Shown here piece after piece: positions 34,823-47,544 of a DNA stretch of 64,000 nt. This DNA comes from Cyprinodon diabolis. Taxonomy: Eukaryota; Chordata; Actinopteri; Cyprinodontiformes; Cyprinodontidae. The notes below the pieces were generated by a model. That model saw nothing but the letters and a program-made list of their open reading frames with translations, searched no databases and was not told the DNA's origin. The stretch lies in contig CM060069.1 in the NCBI GenBank assembly GCA_030533445.1, positions 28,645,337 through 28,709,336 of the forward strand. The letters run 5' to 3'. The translations under genes were made by a program, and so were the position numbers. The first letter of the stretch is position 1. Each line of letters begins with the position of its first letter.

Positions 34823-37699
34823 AACTTTAAACCTGTGTAACTTGTCTTTCCATCCACACCTGCTTCATATCAGCTGATTACCCCAGTCTTTGTTCTGTCT
34901 CCCATATATACTCTCCCTCTCCAGTTCTTCAGTGCTGGTTCCTTGTTGTTACTTGGCTCCTCATGTGTGTTTCCACCTATTTTTTTTTATTTTTTTTGCT
35001 TCCAGAACTTTGTCCTTAGATTTTGTTTCTCTTGCCCTTTGGCTTAATTAAACCTGCAATAATTCATCTCTGCCTCTGCTCCCTCATCTCTGTATTTGGG
35101 TCCTCTATCAACCTCCTCCACTCCACGTTGAAATCTAAATTTTATTCTTGTCATGCTATTTCCTTAACATTATAAATACTCTAAAAAATATTTCAATGGT
35201 TATGTTGGGCTATATATGATTTTTTTTTACTAATCAATGAGACAAATGATACTCAGTTTTCATCATACATTTAACATTTATTGATTCTTCTGAGTTTTGA
35301 ACCCCTTACTAGTTTAAAGCAGGAATTTAAGTGATAAATCCCTTATTTTTAGAGAAACCAGATATATACTGAAATCCCAAATAATAACTGTAAAAAAAAG
35401 GACATGGATGTGGATGTGTTTCTGGCGATCTCGTAAGCTTGAGTGCACAACTGACATTAGGGGCAAAAGTGATGTGGATGACCACAGTGAAATGAGAATT
35501 TTGTGCTTCTGTCAGGATTTGGGAGGGAGATGAAATGAGTGGATTTATTATGTGCATCCTAAATGCAGTTGCAAATTGCAACAGCATGGAGCGCAGAAGG
35601 CAGGCTTGATCACAGTGTGGAGAAGTTACAGGCAGAAGAGAAGAGAAAGAACCTTCTCTGTAGCTGAAATGAAAGAGAATAATCGGGATGTGTTTGTTGT
35701 AAGATAGCTTTGGGGAACAAACATTATGGAGTATCTTCTGGTAGCAGACTGTTTTAATTTCTAAAAGCTATGTCAGTTAGAAACCTCCAACACATCATTG
35801 TTCTAAACACCTTGAATACAAAGCATTTTTTAATGAAAGCAAGATTTCTTTCTTTTTTTTTTTTAGCACTATATAACTGTTTTTATTTTAGGAAAACAGT
35901 TATAAAACAGTTTGGTTGCTGCCAGAACCTTAAAAAATAACACAAAACAGAAAACAAAACTTATTTTCTCTTACCAGTGATCATCATTCCAAATGGATAT
36001 CTTGAGTTATCATCTTGAGATATCTTGGATACCTTGAAAGAGATCAAAATAGCCACTGCAGACGGTCCTTTTTCAGCACCACAGCTTTGTGAAAAGCAGA
36101 CATATGATGGCTACATGCAAAGAGAAAAGCTATTTGTTTCCCCAAGATTCCCACTCCTTTTTGAAATAGCATCTTCTAGTTCATCAGTGCTGCAATTCAT
36201 TACACGAAATTTCAAAAGAAAGACTTGTTGTAATTAAGATTTCCACTTTTTCTGATGATTGTGATTAAAAGTATGCACTAACACAATTTCGGAACTATGA
36301 TCAAATTGACCACAAATGTTTAATATAGCATACATATGCAGAAACTACACCCACATTTGATTTTCTTAGTGAGATGGTCTGGATATCATGGATCGACATG
36401 TATTTAAGGCAAAGCGTGGGTTGGAAGAAGCCGGCCCGTATGCTTTTTGAAACCATCTCTACACACTTTGTCTGATCACAGCCATACATCATGATTTTAT
36501 TAATGTCCCTTTGCTCTGATTTTAATACTGAAAATATCATTGTTTTCACCTTCAGACAGTCAGACAATTGGTTTAAAATCTCTAAATCATGTCACTGACT
36601 CTGCATCACACTGACAACACCAAACCAAAACACTGCATAATTGCACCATATATATCTAATACCACACTGTTTTAAATTTTGTTTGCTTTACACACTGTGT
36701 GTACAAAATGACAATAAATGTTGTCTAAGTCTTTTTTTAATCCTGGGAAGTGAGTCGGGCACAATTTGTTTTTGATGTACATTTGGAGTTCATCTATAAA
36801 ATTTCACATTAACGCCTCTAAGTACTAAGAAAACCAAGATTTGTTTTATGTTAGGAAGGAGATTTTAACCCAGAATTATATGTCGTTAAAATAATACATC
36901 CTAATTATTTTATCCCTTAAAGTTTCCAAATGGGTCAAATCTAACTGCTAAACGTTCCTGTGTTATTAGCTATTATTGGGTTACACTTTATGAACTGTTA
37001 AAGGCTCTGTGATTAGGAGGGTCACCCTGATCCCAGAGGATCTGTCTCTTCATTCTTCATTACTTCCATCTGCTTCCATCAGGCAGAAGATGTACGTTTT
37101 CACTGACCCAGAAAAACATCCACAAGAAATCATTCAAACCATGTACTATATCTACCTAACACCCTTGAGAGATGGAATAATTGGTATGAAGAGTAGCTTT
37201 CTACCTGGATTGTACAAGGTTTTTATGTAGTTTTGTGTTATTTTTATTTGTATTTATTAACCTATGTGTGTAACTATTGATTATAATTTTGATTGAGCCC
37301 GTGTCAAAGAAGAATTTATATAATAACTTGAGAAAAATAATAATGTTTCTATTCTATTCTTTCGTGCTAAACACTACAGTCATTCATAAACACATTCAAA
37401 TGCTAACATGTGCTCAGTTTCTGTTTAAGTTTTTGCTTTATTTTTGTTACATTTTTTATTTGCTGAATGTTAGAAAGAAAAATAGTTCTGCACCATTTGA
37501 AGCAAAACTGAGAATGTAAGAGGTTTTGATTTGCAACTTGTATAACAGAATTTGTGTACTTGTACTTACAATTTGGATGGGTGTAAAAAAAATTTGCACT
37601 TGTGAATTTTTTTTATTTTACACATGCAAAACTTATCATATAACTCTCTCTATAACTTTATTTCACACTTACAATGCACTAATAGTTTTGAAACAAAAT
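34823..37699. other. Mobile-element-rich intergenic stretch
   Basis: At 34,840-35,130 a pyrimidine-rich stretch (CTCCCATATATACTCTCCCTC and similar) may be an LTR or SINE remnant. At about 36,600-36,745 the phrase TGTGTACAAAATGACAATAAA matches the L2-like LINE tail seen near 22,750. At about 37,010-37,230 LPSASIRQKMYVF resembles another LINE 3' end. No host gene was recognised. Confidence 0.4.
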
Positions 37700-37708
37700 A
37701 ACCTTCAT

Positions 37709-37756
37709 AGTTTACCAGCAGAAGACAGCCAATCAAAGACAGACAACAGATTATAG
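37709..37756 (+). pseudogene. hsp30 3' relic at the left edge of the array
   Basis: CCAGCAGAAGACAGCCAATCA and the following bases to a TAG at about 37,753 match the last 15 or so codons of the hsp30 genes ([13 protein letters not shown]), with several substitutions. The rest of the gene is absent. The 3' flank through about 38,400 matches array spacer at a lower identity than the other units do to each other. Confidence 0.75.
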
Positions 37757-39273
37757 AACAAACCTGCAAACAAGGACTAACAAATATGTTAGATTTATGT
37801 AGGATTATTATTCATTTCTTTTTTACTGATGGCCTTATGTGGAAAAATGGATGTTTTTCACTTTACTGTACTTCTTTAAGAGCAACGGATGTAAAATAAA
37901 TAAACATTGATAGGAAGCACAAAATTGAGTTGTTGTGCACTGTTGTGCTGGTTTTCAGTGAGCATCCTAGAAATATTTCTACATCTCTGTGGTAGATTCA
38001 CAGGACTGGAAAAAAAATGGAACATTAACCATTGGAGGCTAAGGATTTAGCTGCAGTCCTCCCACACAGAGCTTTCTCAAAACAAAAGTCCAGGGAAGGT
38101 TACAGAAAGGAACCTTCTTCTTCAAAAGTCTTGATGGTCATAATGTCCGACATCATCATTATATGGAGGAAAGTTGGAATAACCAGGAGCCCTCATGGGA
38201 TGGTGAAAATAGCTGTGCACCCATGTTTCCCATCCACACTGATTGAAGATTATCTGCATCTATTCATGAGTTGAAACTTGCAAAAATCAGCTGTCCCAAA
38301 CTTATATCATCATGTTCAATAAAACTTTAGGTTTTAATTTCTGCCACAGGTGCATTAACTACTCAGAAAAGGCTTCATATGATTAGGTACACCTCGCTTC
38401 TTTTGTTGTATATTTCATATCTATTTGTGAAATTCTTTAGAAAATGTTAGCATTTACATTGCCATGTGTTCTGTTTGGAAAATCAGGGAAAAATAAAGAT
38501 CTACAAATAATGGAGGCTAAATTAAAAACATAATGAAACATAGTGAAAAATGCTAAGTGATTTTGATATTTTCTGGATGCAGTTTAAACCAGAAAAAAAG
38601 AAAAAAAGCTCAGAAAAATGTTATTCTTCGATAACGAGGGAGAACAAATAAATTAAAAAACAGTAACAAACATATGAAACATTTATTTGATTGCACAAAG
38701 AAAACTAACTAATAGCTGATTATTTATATCCTTCAGTATCAGAGCTAAATAAACAAGGAACAACTAAAAGGGTTTGTTACATTAAAGAAGAAGTGTTTGT
38801 TGGAAATTGTCTAGTATTAAAACGTTTGAAAAAGCTGATTCTTAATATTGAGGTATTTGTAAAATTTCTGCAAAAGCTTCCTTAATATAAATTCGTTATA
38901 TTTCACTAAGTTTAGTTGAACATAATAAATAATATAATTGAAAATAGATTAAAAGAAGAATTAGAAGAATTAAAAATTCTGATTAATCCTTGGCATAACA
39001 TCCTTAAAGTTTCAAGCACAAGAAAACATTCAGAAAACTTTGCTTTAAATCTGGTGACAAATCAATATTTTATTCAGAAAGCTTTCAGTTTCTATTCATA
39101 AAAAAACTCGAAACAAAATTTCTTTAACAAGTTAAAAAAATTATATATTTTAGCACACACAACAATTTGTAAACAAAACTTGTTTAAGGAAATTATTGTT
39201 GCTTAAAGAAAAATTCAGAGACATATAAAATGTGTGAAAGAGCTCCACCCAGTGGACTTCTGTGGTAATTACC

Positions 39274-39318
39274 AGAAACTTCCTGAAGCCTCTGGAGCGC
39301 CGCCAGCTAGAATATAAA
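39274..39318 (+). promoter_or_regulatory. Heat shock element and TATA box, truncated copy 1
   Basis: AGAAACTTCCTGAAG at 39274-39288 is three perfect alternating GAA/TTC boxes, the HSF1-binding consensus. TATAAA follows at 39313-39318, 29 bp later centre-free spacing. Confidence 0.85.
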
Positions 39319-39430
39319 GCTGAGACAGTCCCACTGACTGACAGAAAGAAACACAAGCAACACCGGGGAGAAGAGAACCCCGAAAAGAAGTTAATCTCAA
39401 GACAAGAAGCCTCAAAGAAACAGGGGAAAA

Positions 39431-39643
39431 ATGCTGTGCTCTCATGGATTCCCATCTGCCCTCAGTCCTTTCATGGATTTCTCCTGGCCTGTACGCAGTC
39501 TGTGGCCAGAGGTCAGACCCCTGCTCTACCAGCAGCATCTCCTGCAACCAAACCTCCAGGATCTGCGCAGCAGTCTGCAGCTGATGGACAAACTTCAACA
39601 CCAGATCCTGGAGGACACAGAGCCTTTCAGGAGCATAATTTGA
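39431..39643 (+). pseudogene. hsp30 copy 1, truncated to the N-terminal region
   Basis: The first 67 codons match the full copies (MLCSHGFPSALSPFMDFSWP through LEDTEPFR), then at the codon after TTCAGGAGC the sequence jumps to ATAATTTGATTTAATTTAAGAGCAC, giving S-I-I-stop. About 513 bp, comprising the whole alpha-crystallin domain, the C-terminal tail and the start of the 3' UTR, are missing. The promoter (heat shock element and TATA box) and a downstream AATAAA remain, so a heat-inducible 70-aa peptide is possible. The same junction is present in copy 4. It cannot chaperone as a normal small Hsp because the alpha-crystallin domain is required for assembly. Confidence 0.9.
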
Positions 39644-41564
39644 TTTAATTTAAGAGCACTATATGTAAAATAAATAAAATGTAAAACGCAAATTGTTCTA
39701 GAAGTGTTTTTTTTATGTGCCCCCTTTGTTTATACAGTGAAGACCAGAGCTTCAGGTGTTCTACATTACTGTACCATGCAGCCTTATTGCAAAATGGATA
39801 ATATTCTGTTTTCAATATCAAAACTCTGCACATAAAACCCCATAAAGATATCATTTAAAAAATACTGATGTACCTATAAAATGATTTTTATTTGTTTATT
39901 ACTAATGGCCTTATGTGGATAAATTTACATTTCTCACTTTACTGTATTTTTCAAGAGCAACATAAAGTAAATAAAATGTAAAAGTCTATTTTTTTGTTTT
40001 TGTTTCTTTGTTCATACTGTGCAGCCAGAATATAGCCTTATTACAAAATTGATATTATCTTTTTCATCTCAAAACTCTATGCATAAAAACCGATAAAAAT
40101 ATCATTTGAAAATATTTTTAAAGGAGATTTAGAGTAAATCAGATATTTGAAAGACTTTACAGACATTTTCATGAAGCACAAAATTTAGTTCTTGTGCATC
40201 TGGTTTTCAGTGAGCATCCTAGAAATGTTTCTACACCTTCACTGGAGTCCATTGTGGTAGATTCACAGGACTGGAAAAAAATTGGAAAGTCGCAAATGGA
40301 GGCTAAGGATTTAGCTGCAGTCCTCCAAAACAGAACGTCTAAAAACAAAAAAATCCAGGGAAGGGTACAGAAAGAAACCTTCTTCTTCAAAGGTCTAGAT
40401 GGTTATAATTGCCTCCATCATCATTAGATGGAGGAAACTTGGAATGACCAGGACCCCTCATAGAGCTGTATGGCCATCTTGAATTTCAAAAGAGATCTAA
40501 AAGTGGCTGTGCACCCATGTTCCCCATCCACACTGATTTTTTATAAGATTACCTGCATATATTCATCAGTACAAACTTCCAAAAATCAGGTGTCCCAAAC
40601 TTATAGTATCCCATTCAATAAAACGTCAAATTGTAATTTCTGCCAAAGGTGCATCAACTACTCAGAAAAGGCTTCATATGATAAGATACACCTCACTTCT
40701 TTGTTTGTATATTTCATGTGTATCTGTTACATTATTTGCTAAAATATTGTCCTGTTATTGGAAAATAGTGATGGTAAAACCAATTATTAAATTTTGTTTG
40801 CCGCTGTATCAAAAACAAACATGAAGAAAAGTGTTGTGAATATTGTTTGAATTCAGTGTAAACCAGAGCACCAGGCTTCAGAAAAAAAGCTCAGAAAATG
40901 TATTCCTACATATTTAGAAAAAAAAATTTGCAAAAAAGAAAATAATTGAGTAAACTATTTTAACAGAATAAGAATAATACTACTCAAAATAGTAATGTTT
41001 TATTTCCTGCTGTATAACAATGCCAGTAAACAGGGAACATGTTTTCTCTTCATAAAGAATAATTCCATAGGATATATCTGGTGTTGAGATTCAAAAAAGC
41101 TGTTTAATTAAAGATCTGCACAATCTTTCCAAAAGCTTCTCTAAAATAAATTTAAAATTATTTAAGTAATTTCAGTTGATCATAATGAATGAAATGATAA
41201 AGAATTTCAACTGAGAGTTTCATTAATTAAGTTAAAAAAAAATCTACATATTCATATTAATCATTCAATTAAAATCTTCAAGATTTAAGCACACAGAAAT
41301 ATTCAGTTAAAGGACATAAAATCTGGTGCAAAAAAATGTTTTATTCAAAAACTTCTTAAACTTCTTTGTGTGTGCATAAAGAAACATCAAAATATATTTT
41401 CAGATTAGTTTAAATATTTCATATTTGAAACAGAATAATGTTAAAACTGACCAACAATTACTAAAATACATGATTAAGGAAGTGATTGTCGAAGAAGCTA
41501 AATTGGGAAGACCTGATAAAATGTGTGAAAGAGCTCCATCCAGTGGACTTCTGTGGTAATTACC

Positions 41565-41609
41565 AGAAACTTCCTGAAGCCTCTGGAGCGCAGACTGCTA
41601 GAATATAAA
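41565..41609 (+). promoter_or_regulatory. Heat shock element and TATA box, copy 2
   Basis: Perfect GAAacTTCctGAA at 41566-41578 and TATAAA at 41604-41609, about 114 bp before the ATG. Confidence 0.85.
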
Positions 41610-41722
41610 GCTGAGACAGTCCCACTGACTGACAGAAAGAAACACAAGCAACACAGGAGAGAAGAGAAACCTGAAAAGAAGTTAATCTCAAGACAAGAAG
41701 CCTCAAAGCAAACAGGAGAAAA

Positions 41723-42337
41723 ATGCTGTGCTCTCATGGATTCCCATCTGCCCTCAGTCCTTTCATGGATTTCTCCTGGCCTGTACGCAGTCTGTGGCCA
41801 GAGGTCAGACCTCTGCTCTACCAGCAGCATCTCCTGCAACCAAACCTCCAGGATCTGCGCAGCAGTCTGCAGCTGATGGACAAACTTCAACACCAGATCC
41901 TGGAGGACACAGAGCCTTTCAGGAGCAGCGTGGCTCTGCAGCCAGTCTCCTACCAGCTGGACAAAGAGGGAGAGCACTTTGGCCTCACCCTGGATACTCA
42001 AGGCTTTTCTCCAGAAGAGCTGTCAGTCAGGCAGGTGGGCAGGAAGCTAAGAGTCAATGGGAAGACAGAGAAGAAAGAAGAAAATGGGAAAGGCTCCTAC
42101 TCTTACAGACTGCAGGAGTTCAGACAGGAGTTTGATCTGCCTGAAGGGGTGAATCCTGAGAACGTCAACTGCTACCTTTCTCCAGATGGAAAGCTCCACA
42201 TCCAGGCAGCCAAAGTTCCTTGTGTGGAGCCAGCAGAGAGAGAGCTGACTATCAAGAGGAGCTCAGAGGAGGAAACACAGCAGAGTGTGTGTTCACCAGC
42301 AGAAGACAGCCAATCAGAGACAGGCAACAGATCATAG
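41723..42337 (+). CDS. hsp30: hsp30-type small heat shock protein, copy 2
   Basis: Intronless 204-aa ATP-independent chaperone of the cytosol. Residues 1-67 are the variable N-terminal region with WPVRSLWPEVRP and a helical LQDLRSSLQLMDKLQHQI stretch. The alpha-crystallin domain spans about 75-165: YQLDKEGEHFGLTLDTQGF, SPEELSVRQVGRKLRV, YSYRLQEFRQEFDLPEGV and the signature LSPDGKLHIQAAK. The tail contains an L-T-I type motif (RELTIKR) of the kind that docks on neighbouring dimers and a polar Ser/Glu end. Family members form oligomers that hold unfolding proteins during heat stress. The ATG is the first in the transcript predicted from the TATA box, and AATAAA lies about 140 bp after the stop. 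Its translation appears identical to that of copy 7. Confidence 0.95.
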   Translation: MLCSHGFPSALSPFMDFSWPVRSLWPEVRPLLYQQHLLQPNLQDLRSSLQLMDKLQHQILEDTEPFRSSVALQPVSYQLDKEGEHFGLTLDTQGFSPEELSVRQVGRKLRVNGKTEKKEENGKGSYSYRLQEFRQEFDLPEGVNPENVNCYLSPDGKLHIQAAKVPCVEPAERELTIKRSSEEETQQSVCSPAEDSQSETGNRS

Positions 42338-44368
42338 AACAAACCTGCAAACAAGGACTGACAAACATGTTGATGTGCCAATATGATTATTCATTTGTTT
42401 CTTTACTGATGGCCTTATGTGGATAAATTGATATTTTGCACTTTATTGTATTTTTTTAAGAGCACTATATGTAAAATAAATAAAATGTAAAACGCAAATT
42501 GTTCTAGAAGTGTTTTTTTTATGTGCCCCCTTTGTTTATACAGTGAAGACCAGAGCTTCAGGTGTTCTACATTACTGTACCATGCAGCCTTATTGCAAAA
42601 TGGATAATATTCTTTTTTCAATCTCAAAACTCTGCACATAACACCCCATAAAGATATCATTTAAAAAATACTGATGTACCTATAAAATGATTTTTTATTT
42701 GTTTATTACTAATGGCCTTATGTGGATAAATTTACATTTTTCACTTTACTGTATTTTTCAAGAGCAACATAAAGTAAATAAAATGTAAAAGTCTATTTTT
42801 AGTTTTTGTTTCTTTGTTCATACTGTGCAGCCAGAATATAGCCTTATTACAAAATTGATATTATCTTTTTCATCTCAAAACTCTATGCATAAAAACCGAT
42901 AAAAATATCATTTGAAAATATTTTTAAAGGAGATTTAGAGTAAATCAGATATTTGAAAGACTTTACAGACATTTTCATGAAGCACAAAATTTAGTTCTTG
43001 TGCATCTGGTTTTCAGTGAGCATCCTAGAAATGTTTCTACACCTTCACTGGAGTCCATTGTGGTAGATTCACAGGACTGGAAAAAAATTGGAAAGTCGCA
43101 AATGGAGGCTAAGGATTTAGCTGCAGTCCTCCAAAACAGAACGTCTAAAAACAAAAAAATCCAGGGAAGGGTACAGAAAGAAACCTTCTTCTTCAAAGGT
43201 CTAGATGGTCATAATTGCCTTCATCATCATTAGATGGAGGAAACTTGGATTGACCAGGACCCCTCATAGAGCTGTATGGCCATCTTGAATTTCAAAAGAG
43301 ATCTAAAAGTGGCTGTGCACCCATGTTCCCCATCCACACTGATTTTTTATAAGATTACCTGCATCTATTCATCAGTACAAACTTCCAAAAATCAGGTGTC
43401 CCAAACTTATAGTATCCCATTCAATAACACTTCAAATTGTAATTTCTGCCAAAGGTGCATCAACTACTCAGAAAAGGCTTCATATGATAAGATACACCTC
43501 ACTTCTTTGTTTGTATATTTCATGTGTATCTGTTACATTATTTGCTAAAATATTGTCCTGTTATTGGAAAATAGTGATGGTAAAACCAATTATTAAATTT
43601 TGTTTGCCGCTGTATCAAAACCAACATGAAGAAAAGTGTTGTGAATATTGTTTGAATTCAGTGTAAACCAGAGCACCAGGCTTCAGAAAAAAAGCTCAGA
43701 AAATGTATTCCTACATATTTAGAAAAAAAATTTGCAAAAAAGAAAATAATTGAGTAAACTATTTTAACAGAATAAGAATAATACTACTCAAAATAGTAAT
43801 GTTTTATTTCCTGCTGTATAACAATGCCAGTAAACAGGGAACATGTTTTCTCTTCATAAAGAATAATTCCATAGGATATATCTGGTGTTGAGATTCAAAA
43901 AAGCTGTTTAATTAAAGATCTGCACAATCTTTCCAAAAGCTTCTCTAAAATAAATTTAAAATTATTTAAGTAATTTCAGTTGATCATAATGAATGAAATG
44001 ATAAAGAATTTCAACTGAGAGTTTCATTAATTAAGTTAAAAAAAAATCTACATATTCATATTAATCATTCAATTAAAATCTTCAAGATTTAAGCACACAG
44101 AAATATTCAGTTAAAGGACATAAAATCTGGTGCAAAAAAATGTTTTATTCAAAAACTTCTTAAACTTCTTTGTGTGTGCATAAAGAAACATCAAAATATA
44201 TTTTCAGATTAGTTTAAATATTTCATATTTGAAACAGAATAATGTTAAAACTGACCAACAATTACTAAAATACATGATTAAGGAAGTGATTGTCGAAGAA
44301 GCTAAATTGGGAAGACCTGATAAAATGTGTGAAAGAGCTCCATCCAGTGGACTTCTGTGGTAATTACC

Positions 44369-44413
44369 AGAAACTTCCTGAAGCCTCTGGAGCGCAGCCT
44401 GCTAGAATATAAA
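44369..44413 (+). promoter_or_regulatory. Heat shock element and TATA box, copy 3
   Basis: GAAacTTCctGAA at 44370-44382 and TATAAA at 44408-44413, at the same distance from the ATG as in copy 2. Confidence 0.85.
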
Positions 44414-44526
44414 GCTGAGACAGTCCCACTGACTGACAGAAAGAAACACAAGCAACACAGGAGAGAAGAGAAACCTGAAAAGAAGTTAATCTCAAGACAA
44501 GAAGCCTCAAAGCAAACAGGAGAAAA

Positions 44527-45141
44527 ATGCTGTGCTCTCATGGATTCCCATCTGCCCTCAGTCCTTTCATGGATTTCTCCTGGCCTGTACGCAGTCTGTG
44601 GCCAGAGGTCAGACCTCTGCTCTACCAGCAGCATCTCCTGCAACCAAACCTCCAGGATCTGCGCAGCAGTCTGCAGCTGATGGACAAACTTCAACACCAG
44701 ATCCTGGAGGACACAGAGCCTTTCAGGAGCAGCGTGGCTCTGCAGCCAGTCTCCTACCAGCTGGACAAAGAGGGAGAGCACTTTGGCCTCACCCTGGATA
44801 CTCAAGGCTTTTCTCCAGAAGAGCTGTCAGTCAGGCAGGTGGGCAGGAAGCTGAGAGTCAGTGGGAAGACAGAGAAGAAAGAAGAAAATGGGAAAGGCTC
44901 CTACTCTTACAGACTGCAGGAGTTCAGACAGGAGTTTGATCTGCCTGAAGGGGTGAATCCTGAGAACGTCAACTGCTACCTTTCTCCAGATGGAAAGCTC
45001 CACATCCAGGCAGCCAAAGTTCCTTGTGTGGAGCCAGCAGAGAGAGAGCTGACTATCAAGAGGAGCTCAGAGGAGGAAACACAGCAGAGTGTGTGTTCGC
45101 CAGCAGAAGACAGCCAATCAGAGACAGGCAACAGATCATAG
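44527..45141 (+). CDS. hsp30: hsp30-type small heat shock protein, copy 3
   Basis: Full-length 204-aa copy with N-terminal region, alpha-crystallin domain and tail all intact. It differs from copy 2 by Asn to Ser in the loop after the first strands (RKLRVSGKTEKK). No frame damage was seen. Upstream and downstream spacers match copy 2 nearly base for base, so recent duplication or gene conversion is likely. It is probably a functional, heat-inducible gene. Confidence 0.95.
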   Translation: MLCSHGFPSALSPFMDFSWPVRSLWPEVRPLLYQQHLLQPNLQDLRSSLQLMDKLQHQILEDTEPFRSSVALQPVSYQLDKEGEHFGLTLDTQGFSPEELSVRQVGRKLRVSGKTEKKEENGKGSYSYRLQEFRQEFDLPEGVNPENVNCYLSPDGKLHIQAAKVPCVEPAERELTIKRSSEEETQQSVCSPAEDSQSETGNRS

Positions 45142-47173
45142 AACAAACCTGCAAACAAGGACTGACAAACATGTTGATGTGCCAATAGGATGGTTATTCA
45201 TTTGTTTCTTTACTGATGGCCTTATGTGGATAAATTGATATTTTGCACTTTATTGTATTTTTTTAAGAGCACTATATGTAAAATAAATAAAATGTAAAAC
45301 GCAAATTATTCTAGAAGTGTTTTTTTTATGTGCCCCCTTTGTTTATACAGTGAAGACCAGAGCTTCAGGTGTTCTACATTACTGTACCATGCAGCCTTAT
45401 TGCAAAATGGATAATATTCTGTTTTCAATATCAAAACTCTGCACATAACACCCCATAAAGATATCATTTAAAAAATACTGATGTACCTATAAAATGATTT
45501 TCTATTTGTTTATTACTAATGGCCTTATGTGGATAAATTTACATTTCTCACTTTACTGTATTTTTCAAGAGCAACATAAAGTAAATAAAATGTAAAAGTC
45601 TATTTTTAGTTTTTGTTTCTTTGTTCATACTGTGCAGCCAGAGTATAGCCTTATTACAAAATTGATATTATCTTTTTCATCTCAAAACTCTATGCATAAC
45701 AACCGATAAAAATATCATTTGAAAATATTTTTAAAGGAGATTTAGAGTAAATCAGATATTTGAAAGACTTTACAGACATTTTCATGAAGCACAAAATTTA
45801 GTTCTTGTGCAACTGGTTTTCAGTGAGCATCCTAGAAATGTTTCTACACCTTCACTGGAGTCCATTGTGGTAGATTCACAGGACTGGAAAAAAATTGGAA
45901 AGTCGCAAATGGAGGCTAAGGATTTAGCTGCAGTCCTCCAAAACAGAACGTCTAAAAACAAAAAAATCCAGGGAAGGGTACAGAAAGAAACCTTCTTCTT
46001 CAAAGGTCTAGATGGTCATAATTGCCTCCATCATCATTAGATGGAGGAAACTTGGAATGACCAGGACCCCTCATAGAGCTGTATGGCCATCTTGAATTTC
46101 AAAAGAGATCTAAAAGTGGCTGTGCACCCATGTTCCCCATCCACACTGATTTTTTATAAGATTACCTGCATCTATTCATCAGTACAAACTTCCAAAAATC
46201 AGGTGTCCCAAACTTATAGTATCCCATTCAATAAAACTTCAAATTGTAATTTCTGCCAAAGGTGCATCAACTACTCAGAAAAGGCTTGATATGATAAGAT
46301 ACACCTCACTTCTTTGTTTGTATATTTCATGTGTATCTGTTACATTATTTGCTAAAATATTGTCCTCTTATTGGAAAATAGTGATGGTAAAACCAATTAT
46401 TAAATTTTGTTTGCCGCTGTATCAAAACCAACATGAAGAAAAGTGTTGTGAATATTGTTTGAATTCAGTGTAAACCAGAGCACCAGGCTTCAGAAAAAAA
46501 GCTCAGAAAATGTATTCCTACATATTTAGAAAAAAAAATTTGCAAAAAAGAAAATAATTGAGTAAACTATTTTAACAGAATAAGAATAATACTACTCAAA
46601 ATAGTAATGTTTTATTTCCTGCTGTATAACAATGCCAGTAAACAGGGAACATGTTTTCTCTTCATAAAGAATAATTCCATAGGATATATCTGGTGTTGAG
46701 ATTCAAAAAAGCTGTTTAATTAAAGATCTGCACAATCTTTCCAAAAGCTTCTCTAAAATAAATTTAAAATTATTTAAGTAATTTCAGTTGATCATAATGA
46801 ATGAAATGATAAAGAATTTCAACTGAGAGTTTCATTAATTAAGTTAAAAAAATCTACATATTCATATTAATCATTCAATTAAAATCTTCAAGATTTAAGC
46901 ACACAGAAATATTCAGTTAAAGGACATAAAATCTGGTGCAAAAAAATGTTTTATTCAAAAACCTCTTAAACTTCTTGTGTGTGCATAAAGAAACATCAAA
47001 ATATATTTTCAGATTAGTTTAAATATTTCATATTTGAAAAAGAATAATGTTAAAACTGACCAACAATTACTAAAATACATGATTAAGGAAGTGATTGTCA
47101 AAGAAGCTAAATTGGGAAGACCTGATAAAATGTGTGAAAGAGCTCCATCCAGTGGACTTCTGTGGTAATTACC

Positions 47174-47218
47174 AGAAACTTCCTGAAGCCTCTGGAGCGC
47201 AGCCTGCTAGAATATAAA
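47174..47218 (+). promoter_or_regulatory. Heat shock element and TATA box, truncated copy 4
   Basis: GAAacTTCctGAA at 47175-47187 and TATAAA at 47213-47218 remain intact ahead of the truncated gene. Confidence 0.85.
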
Positions 47219-47331
47219 GCTGAGACAGTCCCACTGACTCACAGAAAGAAACACAAGCAACACAGGAGAGAAGAGAAACCTGAAAAGAAGTTAATCTCAA
47301 GACAAGAAGCCTCAAAGCAAACAGGAGAAAA

Positions 47332-47544
47332 ATGCTGTGCTCTCATGGATTCCCATCTGCCCTCAGTCCTTTCATGGACTTCTCCTGGCCTGTACGCAGT
47401 CTATGGCCAGAGGTCAGACTTCTGCTCTACCAGCAGCATCTCCTGCAACCAAACCTCCAGGATCTGCGCAGCAGTCTGCAGCTGATGGACAAACTTCAAC
47501 ACCAGATCCTGGAGGACACAGAGCCTTTCAGGAGCATAATTTGA
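47332..47544 (+). pseudogene. hsp30 copy 4, truncated to the N-terminal region
   Basis: It encodes the same 70-aa product shape as copy 1, with the identical deletion junction (TTCAGGAGC joined to ATAATTTGA), so both descend from one deletion. Unlike copy 1 it carries Leu in place of Pro at VRLLLYQ, and CTATGGCC instead of CTGTGGCC, both shared with copy 5. Its 5' half and promoter therefore match copy 5 while its 3' flank matches copy 1, a mosaic pattern. Confidence 0.9.

Noticed and set aside
36301..36567. 88-codon minus-strand frame with several Cys and Lys
   Set aside because: No recognisable domain, promoter or splice context; it lies in a mobile-element-rich spacer.
39262..39648. Open frame of about 107-128 codons covering the hsp30 promoter and leader
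   Set aside because: It begins inside the heat shock element and TATA region, so it could not be transcribed from that promoter.
41498..42001. 167-codon antisense open frames over the hsp30 copies
   Set aside because: They overlap the real genes on the opposite strand, recur only because the array is repetitive, and show no domain.
41728..42135. 135-codon frame starting five bases after the hsp30 ATG in each copy
   Set aside because: It is an out-of-frame shadow of the hsp30 gene, which has the alpha-crystallin signature and the first ATG.
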